DNA of 60,218 nucleotides from Verrucomicrobiota bacterium (GCA_025363585.1 JANYDN010000371.1:1-60218), one strand, 5' to 3'. Positions 17,805 to 26,805 are shown, counted from the stretch's first letter. The notes: generated from the letters alone by a model not told the origin. Numbers and translations are program-made.

Positions 17805-17896
17805 GCGATCTCACGATCACTGCCACGACACAATTCCAGGGAACCGTGATTGGCGTGGTGCCTGGTTGCGTCCGCGATCTCACGATCGCTGCCACG
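17805..17896 (+). repeat. GATC-palindrome repeat, two direct copies
   Basis: GCGATCTCACGATC followed by CTGCCACG-like sequence occurs at 17805-17827 and 17872-17896. A third copy lies in the opposite orientation at 29092-29115. The core GCGATC...GATCGC is itself palindromic. The rest of 17756-17939 shows nothing else recognisable. Confidence 0.6.
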
Positions 17897-17939
17897 CAGT
17901 CGTTGCGTCGTCGCCGCGGTGGAATCGCCAGGAGGCCGG

Positions 17940-19022
17940 TCAGTACACGCCCTCGACGATGTTCTTCTCCATCGCGCCGAACGGGCGCACGTCGCCGACG
18001 CCGTCCCACGCATAGGGAGGGCGCGGCGCGCGCCGGACCGCCTCGTCGCGCTCCAGGAACCGCGGCATGAAAAACTCGCGGGTCAACGTCGTGAGTTCGA
18101 CGCGCCCGAGCTCGCCGTACGGAATCGTCTCGTCGGTCTGGTTCGGATTCACCACGCGCAGGATCGCGCGCGGCTGCGGCGCGTAATAAGTGACGCTGAA
18201 ATTGTCCTCGGGCTGCAGCGGTACGCTCGCGGCGAGTCCCATCAGGGTGTTGCCATACGTGGGATAGAACCCGATGCGGTTCTCGAGCAACTCCTCGACC
18301 AGGAACCGGACTTCCTGCGGCTTCATCGAGGTGCCGCCGCAGAAAACCCCGCGGATGCCCGCGTCCCACAGGTTGGTCTTCTCCGCCAGGGCCTCGAGCA
18401 GCTTGGGCGTCGTGAACAGTCCCGACACCTTGCGGTGCTTGAGGATCGTGATCGCCTGGTCAACGACGTGGACCATGTACGCCTTCGCCTGGTCGTACTT
18501 CTTGTCGGCCAGGATTTTCTTAACCCAGCGCGGGTCGAGGTCGATGAAGTAGCACGAACTGCCGCGGACGTGGGCGAGGTGCTCGATCGCGAGACGCAGC
18601 CGGCGCGGGCCCGTCGGACCCATCATCAGCCACGCGCCGCCGCGGGGAAAATGGGCGTCGGAGATTTTCTCCGAGAACTCCGAGTAGTCGACCTTGTAGT
18701 CGTTCCACCCGATGCGTTGCTTCGGCATGCCGGTCGTGCCACCGGTCTCGAAAATATTGAATGGTTTGCCGCGGTATTCGGCGGGCACCCACACCTCGGG
18801 CTGGAGATCGCGGAGCGATTCGTCCTGGAAATGCGGAAAGCGCAGGAGGTCGGCCGACGTCTTCACGACGGGACGCGGGTCGAAATTCTTCCCGGCCCAG
18901 TCAAGCCAGAACGGACACCCGGTGTTCGGGTTGAAGTGCCACTCGATGATCTCGCGGAGATGGGCGTCGAGTGTCGCCAGCGCGGCGGCCACGGCTTCGG
19001 GTGCAACGGTCGGAATCGGCAT
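17940..19022 (-). CDS. Adenylate-forming (AMP-binding) enzyme, PaaK/LuxE-like
   Basis: 360 residues from the ATG at 19022. The sequence FETGGTTGMPKQ (about 91-102) is the phosphate-binding loop of the ANL adenylating superfamily, with LMMGPTGPRR, GVFCGGTSMKP and FYPTYGNTLMG as later core motifs. Its length and layout are closest to phenylacetate-CoA ligase or acyl-protein synthetase (LuxE) types, which activate a carboxylic acid with ATP. The small C-terminal domain of full acyl-CoA synthetases is very short, so it may transfer the acyl group to a separate partner. No acyl carrier protein or thioesterase lies nearby, so the substrate is unknown. Confidence 0.75.
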   Translation of the reverse strand: MPIPTVAPEAVAAALATLDAHLREIIEWHFNPNTGCPFWLDWAGKNFDPRPVVKTSADLLRFPHFQDESLRDLQPEVWVPAEYRGKPFNIFETGGTTGMPKQRIGWNDYKVDYSEFSEKISDAHFPRGGAWLMMGPTGPRRLRLAIEHLAHVRGSSCYFIDLDPRWVKKILADKKYDQAKAYMVHVVDQAITILKHRKVSGLFTTPKLLEALAEKTNLWDAGIRGVFCGGTSMKPQEVRFLVEELLENRIGFYPTYGNTLMGLAASVPLQPEDNFSVTYYAPQPRAILRVVNPNQTDETIPYGELGRVELTTLTREFFMPRFLERDEAVRRAPRPPYAWDGVGDVRPFGAMEKNIVEGVY

Positions 19023-19124
19023 AACGCGTTTGATACGTGTGCGGACAGACTACCGGTCGGTCCGGTTTTGGGAACAGCGGAGTTCGGGGGCGGCGCACAA
19101 TGGGCGTGTCCCATGCGGCATGGC

Positions 19125-19216
19125 GTGGCTGGCACCGGCCCGGTGCCAATTCCCGACCGGCTCCCCAACGCAGTTGCTGCACCGAGTGACGGCGAGCCGC
19201 CGCCACCCACCCATGC
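19125..19216 (+). repeat. Tandem-hairpin repeat, copy C
   Basis: TGGCACCGGCCCGGTGCCA (19130-19148) is a perfect palindrome. After TTCCCGACCGG and CCCAACGC it is followed by a GTGACGGC...GCCGCCGCCAC hairpin and CACCCACCCATGCT. It is almost identical in plan to copy D at 26.7 kb and occupies the divergent gap upstream of the sigma factor gene. Confidence 0.8.
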
Positions 19217-19322
19217 TCAACCCCATGCCGCCTTTGGTTGAAGCGCATCCGCTCGGTAGAGCGGCGGGCAAAGCTCCCGGTGCGTCCCGCCGATTTCCTG
19301 TCTCCTTTCGCATCCAGCGGCC

Positions 19323-20600
19323 ATGAATGGGTGGATGAGGATCGACGAGAATGGCGGAAACCAAGGCACCGAGCCCGACATGGCGTTGGTGAGGGCCTAC
19401 GCCGTCGATCATTCCGACGAAGCCTTCTCCGCGTTGGTCTCGCGCCATCTGGACTTCGTCTACTCGGCCGCGCTCCGTCAGGTAGGGAATCCGGCGCATG
19501 CGGAGGAAGTCGCCCAGGCGGTTTTCCTCGTCCTCTCGCGCAAGGCCGCCTCCCTGGATTCCCACACGATCCTGCCCGGATGGCTGCATCGCACCACGAG
19601 GTTTGTCTCGCTCGACCACTTGAAAACGGAACGCCGACGACTGGATCGCGAACGGGAAGCCCACCTGCAGTCCGATGCCCGCGCGGCGGAATCCAACGGG
19701 CCCGCGGACACCGATCCGGATCGGGTCTGGGAACAGTTGTCGCCGTTGTTGGACGATGCCATGTCGCGGCTTCGCGACGCCGATCGCGACGCGCTCATCC
19801 TCCGTTATTTCGAAAACAAGAGCCTCGTTGAAGTCGGCGCGGCGCTCGGATTGAAGGAACGCGCCGCGCAGAAACGCGTCGCCCGCGGCCTGGAAAAACT
19901 CCGCGTCCACTTCGAGAAGCGCGGGACACGGGTGTCGACCGGCTCGCTGGCGAGCGTCCTCGCCCTGCATTCCGTCCACGCCGCCCCGTCCGGATTGGCC
20001 GTCGCGATCGCGAGCGGCGTCGCGTTGAAAACAGTTTCCTTCCCAACACTCGCACTCGCAAAAGGAGCATTGAACATCATGGCATGGACCAAGACAAAAA
20101 CCGCGGTCGTCGTCGGCATCGGCATCATCCTCGTCGGCGTCCCCGTGGCGCTGGTCGTCCCCAAAGTCGTCGCCTTCGTGATGCTGCATCACGGCCACGG
20201 CATGCGCAGGCAGGCCGCCAACCCATCGGCGACCCTCGACACCCCGACGCAAGCCGCGCTGGCGTTCGTCCAGGCGGTCACGGAAGGGCGGCGCGATGAA
20301 TTCGACGACTTGGTCCGCTTTCCCGATGGCGTTGCCGACGCCCAGGCCGCGGCGTTGCACGGCGACCTTTTCCGGCGCTGGACCTCCCAGTACGCGCGCC
20401 GCGAATTCCGCGCGGTCCGTGATTTTCAGCAACCGGCCGAGGATGGCTTGCATCGGCTGCACCTTCACACCCGTGACATGGACACCGGCGGCGAGGATGA
20501 CCTGTTGATGCTCCTGAAAAAATATCCCGCCGGCTGGCGGGTCTACGTGAACGACGTCCCGGCCGGCGCGCCGTCCACCAGCGCCGCGAGCAACCCGTAG
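19323..20600 (+). CDS. ECF sigma-70-family factor with C-terminal membrane segment and sensor-like domain
   Basis: 425 residues. Residues of about 18-105 are sigma region 2 (SDEAFSALVSRHLDFVYSAA, AEEVAQAVFLVLSRKA) and about 132-198 are region 4, with a helix-turn-helix ending in LKERAAQKRVARGLEKLR. ECF factors normally end near residue 200. Here about 225 residues follow: a hydrophobic stretch, a clear membrane helix (about 260-283, AVVVGIGIILVGVPVALVV) and a soluble domain of about 140 residues with no recognised family. Such sigma-membrane fusions are common in Verrucomicrobiota and Planctomycetes and may fold an anti-sigma-like control into one chain. ATG 19323 is used; a shorter start at Met20 is possible. 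Confidence 0.88.
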   Translation: MNGWMRIDENGGNQGTEPDMALVRAYAVDHSDEAFSALVSRHLDFVYSAALRQVGNPAHAEEVAQAVFLVLSRKAASLDSHTILPGWLHRTTRFVSLDHLKTERRRLDREREAHLQSDARAAESNGPADTDPDRVWEQLSPLLDDAMSRLRDADRDALILRYFENKSLVEVGAALGLKERAAQKRVARGLEKLRVHFEKRGTRVSTGSLASVLALHSVHAAPSGLAVAIASGVALKTVSFPTLALAKGALNIMAWTKTKTAVVVGIGIILVGVPVALVVPKVVAFVMLHHGHGMRRQAANPSATLDTPTQAALAFVQAVTEGRRDEFDDLVRFPDGVADAQAAALHGDLFRRWTSQYARREFRAVRDFQQPAEDGLHRLHLHTRDMDTGGEDDLLMLLKKYPAGWRVYVNDVPAGAPSTSAASNP

Positions 20601-20654
20601 CGGAGACGTGCCGAGGCCGCGGCACGCGTCCACGTATTGGGTCCGGACTCTCCG

Positions 20655-20683
20655 ACTGAACACTGATCACTGAACACTCCGTC
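20655..20683. repeat. Short AACACTGATCACTGAACAC repeat
   Basis: Two CTGAACACT units surround TGATCA in the 149-nt gap before the PVC cytochrome gene. It resembles the other short-unit intergenic repeats of the window, but only one site was found. Confidence 0.35.
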
Positions 20684-20749
20684 CCCACTGTCGCCAACCG
20701 CCCTCTTTCTAGGATCGTCGCCCCCCGCGATTTCCGGTTCGCTTCGCGG

Positions 20750-23743
20750 ATGCCGTCCCGACGAACCGTCGCCCTCCACGCGGCCCTCGCCTTGCTCACG
20801 GGTTTTCCCGCGTTGGCCGTTGAACCCACGGCGCGGACCGGCGACATGCCCCGCGTCCCGGCCACGCCCGCCGACCACGCCGCCGCGACGTTCCGCGTCC
20901 GGCCCGGATTCGAGGCGCAACTCGTCGCCGCCGAACCACTCGTCCAGAGCCCCGTCGCGCTCGCCTTCGACGAATCCCGCCGCGTCTATGTCGTCGAGAT
21001 GCGCGACTACTCCGAACGTCGTCCCGAGCGGCTCGGACGCGTCCGGTTGCTCCGCGACTCCGACGGCGACGGCCGCCTCGATGCCGCGGACGTGTTCCTC
21101 GAAGGGCTCGCATGGCCGACCGCGGTGACGTGCTGGGAGGGCGGCGTGTTTGTCGGCGCCACGCCCGACCTGATCTTCGCGAAAGACACCGACGGCGACG
21201 GGAAGGCGGACGTGCGGGAAGTGATCTTCACCGGCTTCGCGAGCGACTTCGCGCCGTACGCGACGAACAAACTCAACGTGCAGGCGCTGATGAATTCCCT
21301 GCACTGGGGACTCGACCAACGCATCCATGGTTCCGCGAGCATGAGCGGCGGGACCGTGCAATTGGTCGACTCGCCGTTCACCCGCGCGTGGCGCGCCAAG
21401 GTCGGACTCACCAATTTCCCCGCGCCCGTCCGCCTTCGCGGCTGCGACTTTTCCTTCGACCCGCGCACCCTCGATCTCCGCGCGGAAACCGGCGGCGGGC
21501 AACATGGGATGTCGTTCGACGATGTCGGCCGGAAATTCGTCTGCAGCAATTCCGACCATCTCCAGCAGGTGCTCTACGACGACACGACGTTGCCGTCGAA
21601 TCCCGCGCACGACGCGCCGGCCGCGCGCGCGAGCATCGCGGCGGATGGTCCCGCGGCGACCGTGTATCGCGCGAGTCCCGACGAGCCGTGGCGCGTGTTG
21701 CGGACGCGCTGGCGCGTGGCGGGATTGGTGCCGGGACCGGTCGAGGGCGGCGGTCGGCCGAGCGGTTACTTCACCGGCGCGACCGGCGCGACGATCTATC
21801 GGGGCAGCGCCTACGGGCCGAATTTCGCGGGCGACGCGTTCATCGCGGACTGCGGAAGCAATCTCGTCCATCGCAAGAAACTCCGGCCCGGACCCGACGG
21901 CATCGTGCTCGTCGGCGAACGCGATCCGTCGGAAGCGACGAGCGAATTCCTGGCGAGCACCGACAACTGGTTTCGTCCCGTGCAGTTCGCGAACGCGCCG
22001 GACGGTTGCCTGTGGGTCATCGACATGTACCGCGAGACGATCGAGCACCCGTGGTCGTTGCCGGACGGGTTGAAGCAGCATCTCGATTTGAATTCCGGCA
22101 GCGATCGCGGGCGGCTGTGGCGCCTCGCACCGACGGGATTCGACGCGCGCGGCACATTGACGCGTTCCGTTGGCATCCGCCCGAAATCGACGGGCGAATG
22201 GGTCCGCGATCTGGAAAGTGCGGACGGATGGGTGCGCGACACGGCGTCGCGGAAGTTGCATGAACTGCAGTCGCGCGACGCCGTCCCCGCGTTGAGCGCC
22301 CTGTTGCGTCCGACGACTCCCGTCGCGACTCGGTTGCACGCGCTGAACATTCTGCGCGGGCTCGGCACGTTGACGCCGGCGACGTTGGACCGAGCCGCCA
22401 GGGATCCCGCGCCGGCCGTGCGCGCCGAAGCCGCCCTCCTTGCGCCCGACGCGGGCTTTGCATCCGAATCGATCTGGCCGGAACTCGCCAAGGACGCCTG
22501 GCCCACGGTGCGATTCGCGGTCGCGCGCGTCGCGTCCAAGGTTCCGGCTGCGTCCCGGGAGGACGTGCTGGCGACGTTGGTGGCGAAGGGTCCACCGCTG
22601 GCGAGCGGCCTCGCGCTCCATTCGGCGGCCGGCCACGAGGTGGCGCTCTGGGAGAGACTCCGTTGGATGAGGACGGCCGACGACCCGGCGTTCGCCGAGA
22701 TCGCGCGCATGGTCGGGCGGACCGCGTCGGCTCCCGATCTTCAACGTCTCGCCGCCCCGACCCAGTCACCGCTTCACTCGGAATTCGTGGAGTTGGCCGC
22801 GCTCGCCGATGGAATCGAATCGTCGGGGCGGAGTCTCGAAAAAGTCGGGTTGACCGATCGGTATGCGCCCGCGTTCGCGAAAGCCCGCGACGCGGCGCGA
22901 ACGGGTTTCGACACCAAGACACGCAGCGCGGCGATCGCTCTCCTCGCACACGCGTCGGCCGCGGACGCGTTGCCCGCGTTGTCGTTGGTCCTTGCGAACG
23001 GTTCGACCGAGGAACGCGGCGCCGCATTGCAATCGTTGGCCCGGTTCCAGGGTCGCGAATGGGCCGACGCGCTCGTCGCGGGCGCCAACCGCGCCGGCGG
23101 ACTTCGCCCCCGCGTCTACGGCCTTTTGCTTCGACGTCCCGAGGGACAGGCGGCACTCGTCGCGGCGCTCGGCACCGGGACGCTACGCGTCGCGGACCTG
23201 ACCACCGAGACCGTCCAGGCCTTGCGGCAATCGTCCGACGCCACGGCGCGTCGCGAGGCGCGTCGCCTGCTGGGCGAACCACCGGCGGATCGGCACGTCG
23301 TCGTCGAATCGCGCCTCGCGGTGTTGAACGCGGTCGGCGACGCGTCGAAAGGCGCGCCGGTGTTCGCGGAACGCTGCGCGGGTTGCCACCAATTCCGCGG
23401 CGTCGGCCAAACGCTCGGGCCCGACCTCGCGTCCGTCGCGTCGAACGGCCCGGAGAAACTCCTCGTGGCGATCCTGGACCCGAACCGCGAGGTCGCGCCG
23501 AACTTCACCGCGTGGCTCGCCGAGACGGCCGGCGGCGAATCGCTGGCGGGAATCCTCGCGCGGGAATCGGACGGCCGCGTGACGTTGCTGCAGGCGGGCG
23601 GCACGACGACGACGCTGGAGCGCGCGAAACTGAAGCGCTGGGAGAACACGGGGAGATCGTTGATGCCCGAGGGACTGGAAGAAGGCCTGGACGACCAACG
23701 CCTCGCCGATCTCCTCTCGTACCTGACCACGGAGAAACGCTGA
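20750..23743 (+). CDS. PVC-type membrane-bound dehydrogenase/HEAT/cytochrome c protein
   Basis: 997 residues from the ATG at 20750, opening with a signal peptide (ALHAALALLTGFPALA). Residues of about 45-450 form the PVC-specific N-terminal propeller domain (FEAQLVAAEPLVQSPVALAF, VYVVEMRDY, GGQHGMSFDDVG). The middle (about 480-830) is alpha-helical with HEAT-like repeats rich in Ala and Leu. The C-terminus carries one haem c site, CAGCH (876-880), and a candidate axial Met at 972. This three-part design is found almost only in Planctomycetes and Verrucomicrobia and is taken to oxidise sugars or polyol derivatives in the periplasm, passing electrons to its haem; the substrate is unproven. The gene stands alone. 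Confidence 0.9.
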   Translation: MPSRRTVALHAALALLTGFPALAVEPTARTGDMPRVPATPADHAAATFRVRPGFEAQLVAAEPLVQSPVALAFDESRRVYVVEMRDYSERRPERLGRVRLLRDSDGDGRLDAADVFLEGLAWPTAVTCWEGGVFVGATPDLIFAKDTDGDGKADVREVIFTGFASDFAPYATNKLNVQALMNSLHWGLDQRIHGSASMSGGTVQLVDSPFTRAWRAKVGLTNFPAPVRLRGCDFSFDPRTLDLRAETGGGQHGMSFDDVGRKFVCSNSDHLQQVLYDDTTLPSNPAHDAPAARASIAADGPAATVYRASPDEPWRVLRTRWRVAGLVPGPVEGGGRPSGYFTGATGATIYRGSAYGPNFAGDAFIADCGSNLVHRKKLRPGPDGIVLVGERDPSEATSEFLASTDNWFRPVQFANAPDGCLWVIDMYRETIEHPWSLPDGLKQHLDLNSGSDRGRLWRLAPTGFDARGTLTRSVGIRPKSTGEWVRDLESADGWVRDTASRKLHELQSRDAVPALSALLRPTTPVATRLHALNILRGLGTLTPATLDRAARDPAPAVRAEAALLAPDAGFASESIWPELAKDAWPTVRFAVARVASKVPAASREDVLATLVAKGPPLASGLALHSAAGHEVALWERLRWMRTADDPAFAEIARMVGRTASAPDLQRLAAPTQSPLHSEFVELAALADGIESSGRSLEKVGLTDRYAPAFAKARDAARTGFDTKTRSAAIALLAHASAADALPALSLVLANGSTEERGAALQSLARFQGREWADALVAGANRAGGLRPRVYGLLLRRPEGQAALVAALGTGTLRVADLTTETVQALRQSSDATARREARRLLGEPPADRHVVVESRLAVLNAVGDASKGAPVFAERCAGCHQFRGVGQTLGPDLASVASNGPEKLLVAILDPNREVAPNFTAWLAETAGGESLAGILARESDGRVTLLQAGGTTTTLERAKLKRWENTGRSLMPEGLEEGLDDQRLADLLSYLTTEKR

Positions 23744-23775
23744 CCGACGGGAATCACGGAACCGGGGGCTTCGGG

Positions 23776-23990
23776 ATTTTTAACCACGGAGCACACGGAG
23801 CACACGGAAGTGTGGAAGCGAAGAGACCGTCCGTTTTTTACCACGGAAATCACGGAATCGGACGGCATACAGGATTCGGACTGCTTCTTGTGATTACCTG
23901 TTTTTCCTTTCCGTGATTTCCGTGGTTTCCGTGGTAAAAATATAGGTTCCACGGCTCTTTCGAGCTCCGTGTGCTCCGTGGTAAAAATTC
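23776..23990. repeat. Nested 9-bp unit inverted repeat (two concentric stem-loops)
   Basis: The outer arms are TTTTTAACCACGGAGCACAC and onward (23777-23809), facing GAGCTCCGTGTGCTCCGTGG and TAAAAATT (23962-23989). The inner arms are TTTTTTACCACGGAAATCAC (23834-23855) facing TTTCCGTGATTTCCGTGG and GTTTCCGTGGTAAAAA (23908-23940). Both pairs end in A/T runs at the outer edge, and the arms are built from 9-bp CACACGGAG-like units. This fills most of the gap before the next gene (23744-24060). Confidence 0.75.
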
Positions 23991-24060
23991 CCGGCATCCG
24001 CGTCCGTGGTCTGTGCGTGGACTTGAATGTTCCGTGGCACGGCAGGACGCTCGCCGCGAA

Positions 24061-24861
24061 GTGAAGTTGCTGTTTTCCGAGACCACGCCGGACTACGCGC
24101 ACTACCTTTACCCGTACGTGGTCTGGGGATTCCTCGAGTCCGGCGAGACGCCCGCCGACGCCTTCGACTCCGGCTTTCTTCCCGGCCTTCCCTCGCTCGA
24201 ACGCTTCTACCTCGTCCGCCATCTCCGCATCCCGTTGGCCGGCTGGAAACCCACTTCCGAGAACCGTCGCATCCTTCGCAAGGGCGAGGGTTGGGACTGC
24301 GCGCTCGTTGCCAGGGAGTCCTTTGATTACGCGGGCGAGCGACGCGACCGCTGGCTGGCCTATGCGAACGAACGCTTCGGCGAGGGCGTGATGCCCGGCG
24401 AACGCCTCGACCGCGTGATGGGCGGCCGCGTGATCTCGCACGTCCTCCATTTCACGGAGACGGCGACCGGACGCGAGCTCGGCTCGGCGGTGATGTACTT
24501 GGAGGCGCCGCGCGTCGCTTATTACTACTACGCGTTCTACGACCTCACGCTCTCCGATCGAAATCTCGGCATGTTCATGATGACGCGGTCCGCCGAGCAC
24601 CTCGCGTCGCTCGGGTACGAGCATCTCTACATCGGCACGTGCGTGACGCCCAAGGCGCTGTACAAGGCGCAGTTCGAGCCGCTGGAATATTTCGACGGCA
24701 ACCGGTGGTCGCGCGACCCCGCGGGCCTGCGGCATCTGGTGCAAACGGAATGCCCGCCGGGAAAGCATCGGTTGGAAACGCCGGAGTTCATGGTGTTCCA
24801 GCCGGACGGGTTGGCGGGCTTGGTCGCGCAAGCGCGGGCGAGGATTCCGCGGGGAAAGTAG
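24061..24861 (+). CDS. Arginyl-tRNA--protein transferase-like protein (bacterial ATE/bpt type)
   Basis: 266 residues from a GTG at 24061; another GTG at 24034 would add nine. The C-terminal half carries the pattern of aminoacyl-tRNA-protein transferases: RVAYYYYAFYDLTLSDRNLG, then HLASLGYEHLYIGTCV and KALYKAQFEPLEYF. These correspond to the family blocks Y-x-D, S-L-G, Y-x-Y-L-G-Y and Y-K-x-x-F-x-P. The family moves Arg or Leu from tRNA to protein N-termini, marking them for ClpS/ClpAP, or modifies acidic residues. The N-terminal cysteine cluster of classic ATE proteins is not visible. The fold is GNAT-like, so a plain acetyltransferase is the main alternative. RimO follows after about 115 nt on the same strand. 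Confidence 0.6.
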   Translation: MKLLFSETTPDYAHYLYPYVVWGFLESGETPADAFDSGFLPGLPSLERFYLVRHLRIPLAGWKPTSENRRILRKGEGWDCALVARESFDYAGERRDRWLAYANERFGEGVMPGERLDRVMGGRVISHVLHFTETATGRELGSAVMYLEAPRVAYYYYAFYDLTLSDRNLGMFMMTRSAEHLASLGYEHLYIGTCVTPKALYKAQFEPLEYFDGNRWSRDPAGLRHLVQTECPPGKHRLETPEFMVFQPDGLAGLVAQARARIPRGK

Positions 24862-24866
24862 GCGGT

Positions 24867-24893
24867 GTTCAGTTTTCAGTTTTCAGTGGTCAG
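24867..24893. repeat. 7-bp unit array (TTTTCAG type)
   Basis: Three TTTTCAG-like units in a row lie in the gap before rimO. It belongs to the same family as the arrays at 8.0, 28.5, 31.0 and 59.7 kb. Confidence 0.55.
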
Positions 24894-24976
24894 AGATGAG
24901 AGCGTCGGCCCCCGCGCGAAGCGTCCCGCCGTCGCGGTAGACGCACGCCGGCCGCGTGCGCTACGGTGCCCGACCT

Positions 24977-26665
24977 GTGACGAACAAAGGGAAGTCCCCG
25001 CTCCGCGTCGGCCTCATCTCGCTCGGCTGCGCCAAGAACCTTGTCGATGCCGAGATCATGCTCGGATCGCTGCTCCGCGACGGCGTCGAGATCACCAACG
25101 ACGCCACGCAGGCGGACGCCGTGATCGTGAACACCTGCTCGTTCATCGACGCGGCGCAGGAGGAGAGCGTCGACGCCATCCTCGAGTCGACCGCCGTGCG
25201 CGACGCCAACCACCGCGGCCAGGCCATCATCGTGTCCGGTTGCATGCCGCAGCGCTTCCGAGAGGAACTCCCGAAGCTCCTGCCCGAGGTCGACGCGTTC
25301 ATGGGCATCGACCAAGTCGCGGAGGTTGGGACGATCGTCCGGAAGGCGGTCGAGGCGCGGTCCGTCAAACTTTCCACGGAGTCCGTGACGAGGGCCAAGG
25401 GGAAGGCAAAGCCCGGCGACGTGAAGTCGCGCGTGGCGAAACTCGCGGACGGCAACGGACATTCGCACGACCACGACCACGATGAATCGATGCGCGGCAC
25501 GGGGGAGTTCGGGAAGACCCGTCGCGTGCTGTCCGCGCCGGCGGACCCCGCGGTTCCTTCGGTCGACGTCGCGTTGCGTCCCGACTACATCCCGAACCAC
25601 GAGACGCCGCGCTTCCGCCTCACGCCCCGGCACTTCGCCTACCTGAAGATCGCGGAGGGCTGCAACCATCCGTGCAGCTTTTGCACGATCCCGCGCATGC
25701 GCGGCTCGCACCGCAGCCGCGTGCAGTCCGACGTCGTGGCCGAGGCCAAGCGGCTGATCTCGGAAGGCGTGCGCGAGCTCAACCTGATCTCGCAGGACTC
25801 CACCTACTACGGGCTCGACCTCCGTCCGAACCACTCCCGCGCGATCTCGTCGCCCGAGAAATTCACCGCCGCGACGCGCGCGCTGGCCGCGGACGCGACG
25901 ACGCTGAGCACGCTCCTTCGCGAGTTGAATGCCCTTCGCGGCGACTTCTGGATCCGCCTTCTCTACACGCATCCGGCGCACTGGACCGACGAGTTGATCG
26001 CGACCATCGCCGGGTGCAGGAAGGTGGCGCGGTACGTGGACATGCCGTTGCAGCACGTGGAGGACGACATGCTTCGTCGCATGCGGCGCGAGACGAGCGG
26101 GCAATACATCCGCGAGCTCATCGCGCGGATCCGCGCGGGAATCCCGGGCATCGCGATCCGCACGACGCTCATCGTCGGGTTCCCGGGCGAGACGGAAAAG
26201 CAGTTCGGCACCCTGTTGGATTTCATCGAGGAGACGCGGTTCGAGCGCCTGGGAGTGTTCGCGTATTCGCGTGAAGTGGGAACCATCGCCGGGAAGATGG
26301 AACGGCAAACAACGCCCAAGACGCGGCAGGGACGCCGCGAGCGCGCGATGGCCACGCAGCACGCGATCGCCCGGGAAATCTCGGGCGCGGCCGTGGGCAC
26401 GACGATCCGGGTGTTGGTCGAGGGCGAGGCGAGCGCGCGCGAGTTGCAGAAAGCCAACGTCAGCTCGTGGGAACACGGGCTGATCCGCGACGGGGATCCG
26501 GGGCTGGGCGCGTTGCGCGGCCGTTACCTCGTCGCGCGCGGCGAGGCGGACGCGCCGGACATCGACGGACGCGTCTACATCCGGGGCAAGCTGCCGGTCG
26601 GCGAATTCGCGAAGGTCAAGGTGGTCGGGCACACCGACTACGACCTGATCGCCGAGCCGGCGTAG
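24977..26665 (+). CDS. rimO: Ribosomal protein S12 methylthiotransferase
   Basis: 562 residues from the GTG at 24977 (a GTG 21 nt upstream is also open). The MTTase domain has SLGCAKNLVDAE and two further cysteines in NTCSF and SGCMPQR for the auxiliary [4Fe-4S] cluster. The radical-SAM motif is CNHPCSFC. A TRAM-like domain closes the protein (about 490-562), ending VVGHTDYDLIAEPA as in RimO. RimO adds a methylthio group to an Asp of ribosomal protein S12. The protein is about 120 residues longer than E. coli RimO. One insertion (about 130-195) contains a His/Asp-rich run HSHDHDHD, and another lies at about 280-310. Both are between conserved blocks, so activity is probably kept. Confidence 0.93.
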   Translation: MTNKGKSPLRVGLISLGCAKNLVDAEIMLGSLLRDGVEITNDATQADAVIVNTCSFIDAAQEESVDAILESTAVRDANHRGQAIIVSGCMPQRFREELPKLLPEVDAFMGIDQVAEVGTIVRKAVEARSVKLSTESVTRAKGKAKPGDVKSRVAKLADGNGHSHDHDHDESMRGTGEFGKTRRVLSAPADPAVPSVDVALRPDYIPNHETPRFRLTPRHFAYLKIAEGCNHPCSFCTIPRMRGSHRSRVQSDVVAEAKRLISEGVRELNLISQDSTYYGLDLRPNHSRAISSPEKFTAATRALAADATTLSTLLRELNALRGDFWIRLLYTHPAHWTDELIATIAGCRKVARYVDMPLQHVEDDMLRRMRRETSGQYIRELIARIRAGIPGIAIRTTLIVGFPGETEKQFGTLLDFIEETRFERLGVFAYSREVGTIAGKMERQTTPKTRQGRRERAMATQHAIAREISGAAVGTTIRVLVEGEASARELQKANVSSWEHGLIRDGDPGLGALRGRYLVARGEADAPDIDGRVYIRGKLPVGEFAKVKVVGHTDYDLIAEPA

Positions 26666-26689
26666 AGCCGAGGCATCCCGCGCGGTATG

Positions 26690-26787
26690 CCGTGGGTGGC
26701 ACCGGCCCGGTGCCACTTCCCGACTGGTTTCCCAACGCTATTTTCAGCACCGAGTGGCGGCGGGCCGCCGCCACCCACTCATGCTGG
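26690..26787 (+). repeat. Tandem-hairpin repeat, copy D
   Basis: GTGGCACCGGCCCGGTGCCAC (first 20 nt quoted as GTGGCACCGGCCCGGTGCCA) is followed by TTCCCGACTGG, CCCAACGC and a second hairpin GTGGCGGCGGGCCGCCGCCAC-like (26754-26774), then CCCACTCATGCT. It lies directly after rimO and next to a half copy of the MITE-like element. Confidence 0.8.
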
Positions 26788-26805
26788 TCTGGTGGTTGAG
26801 GGCGT

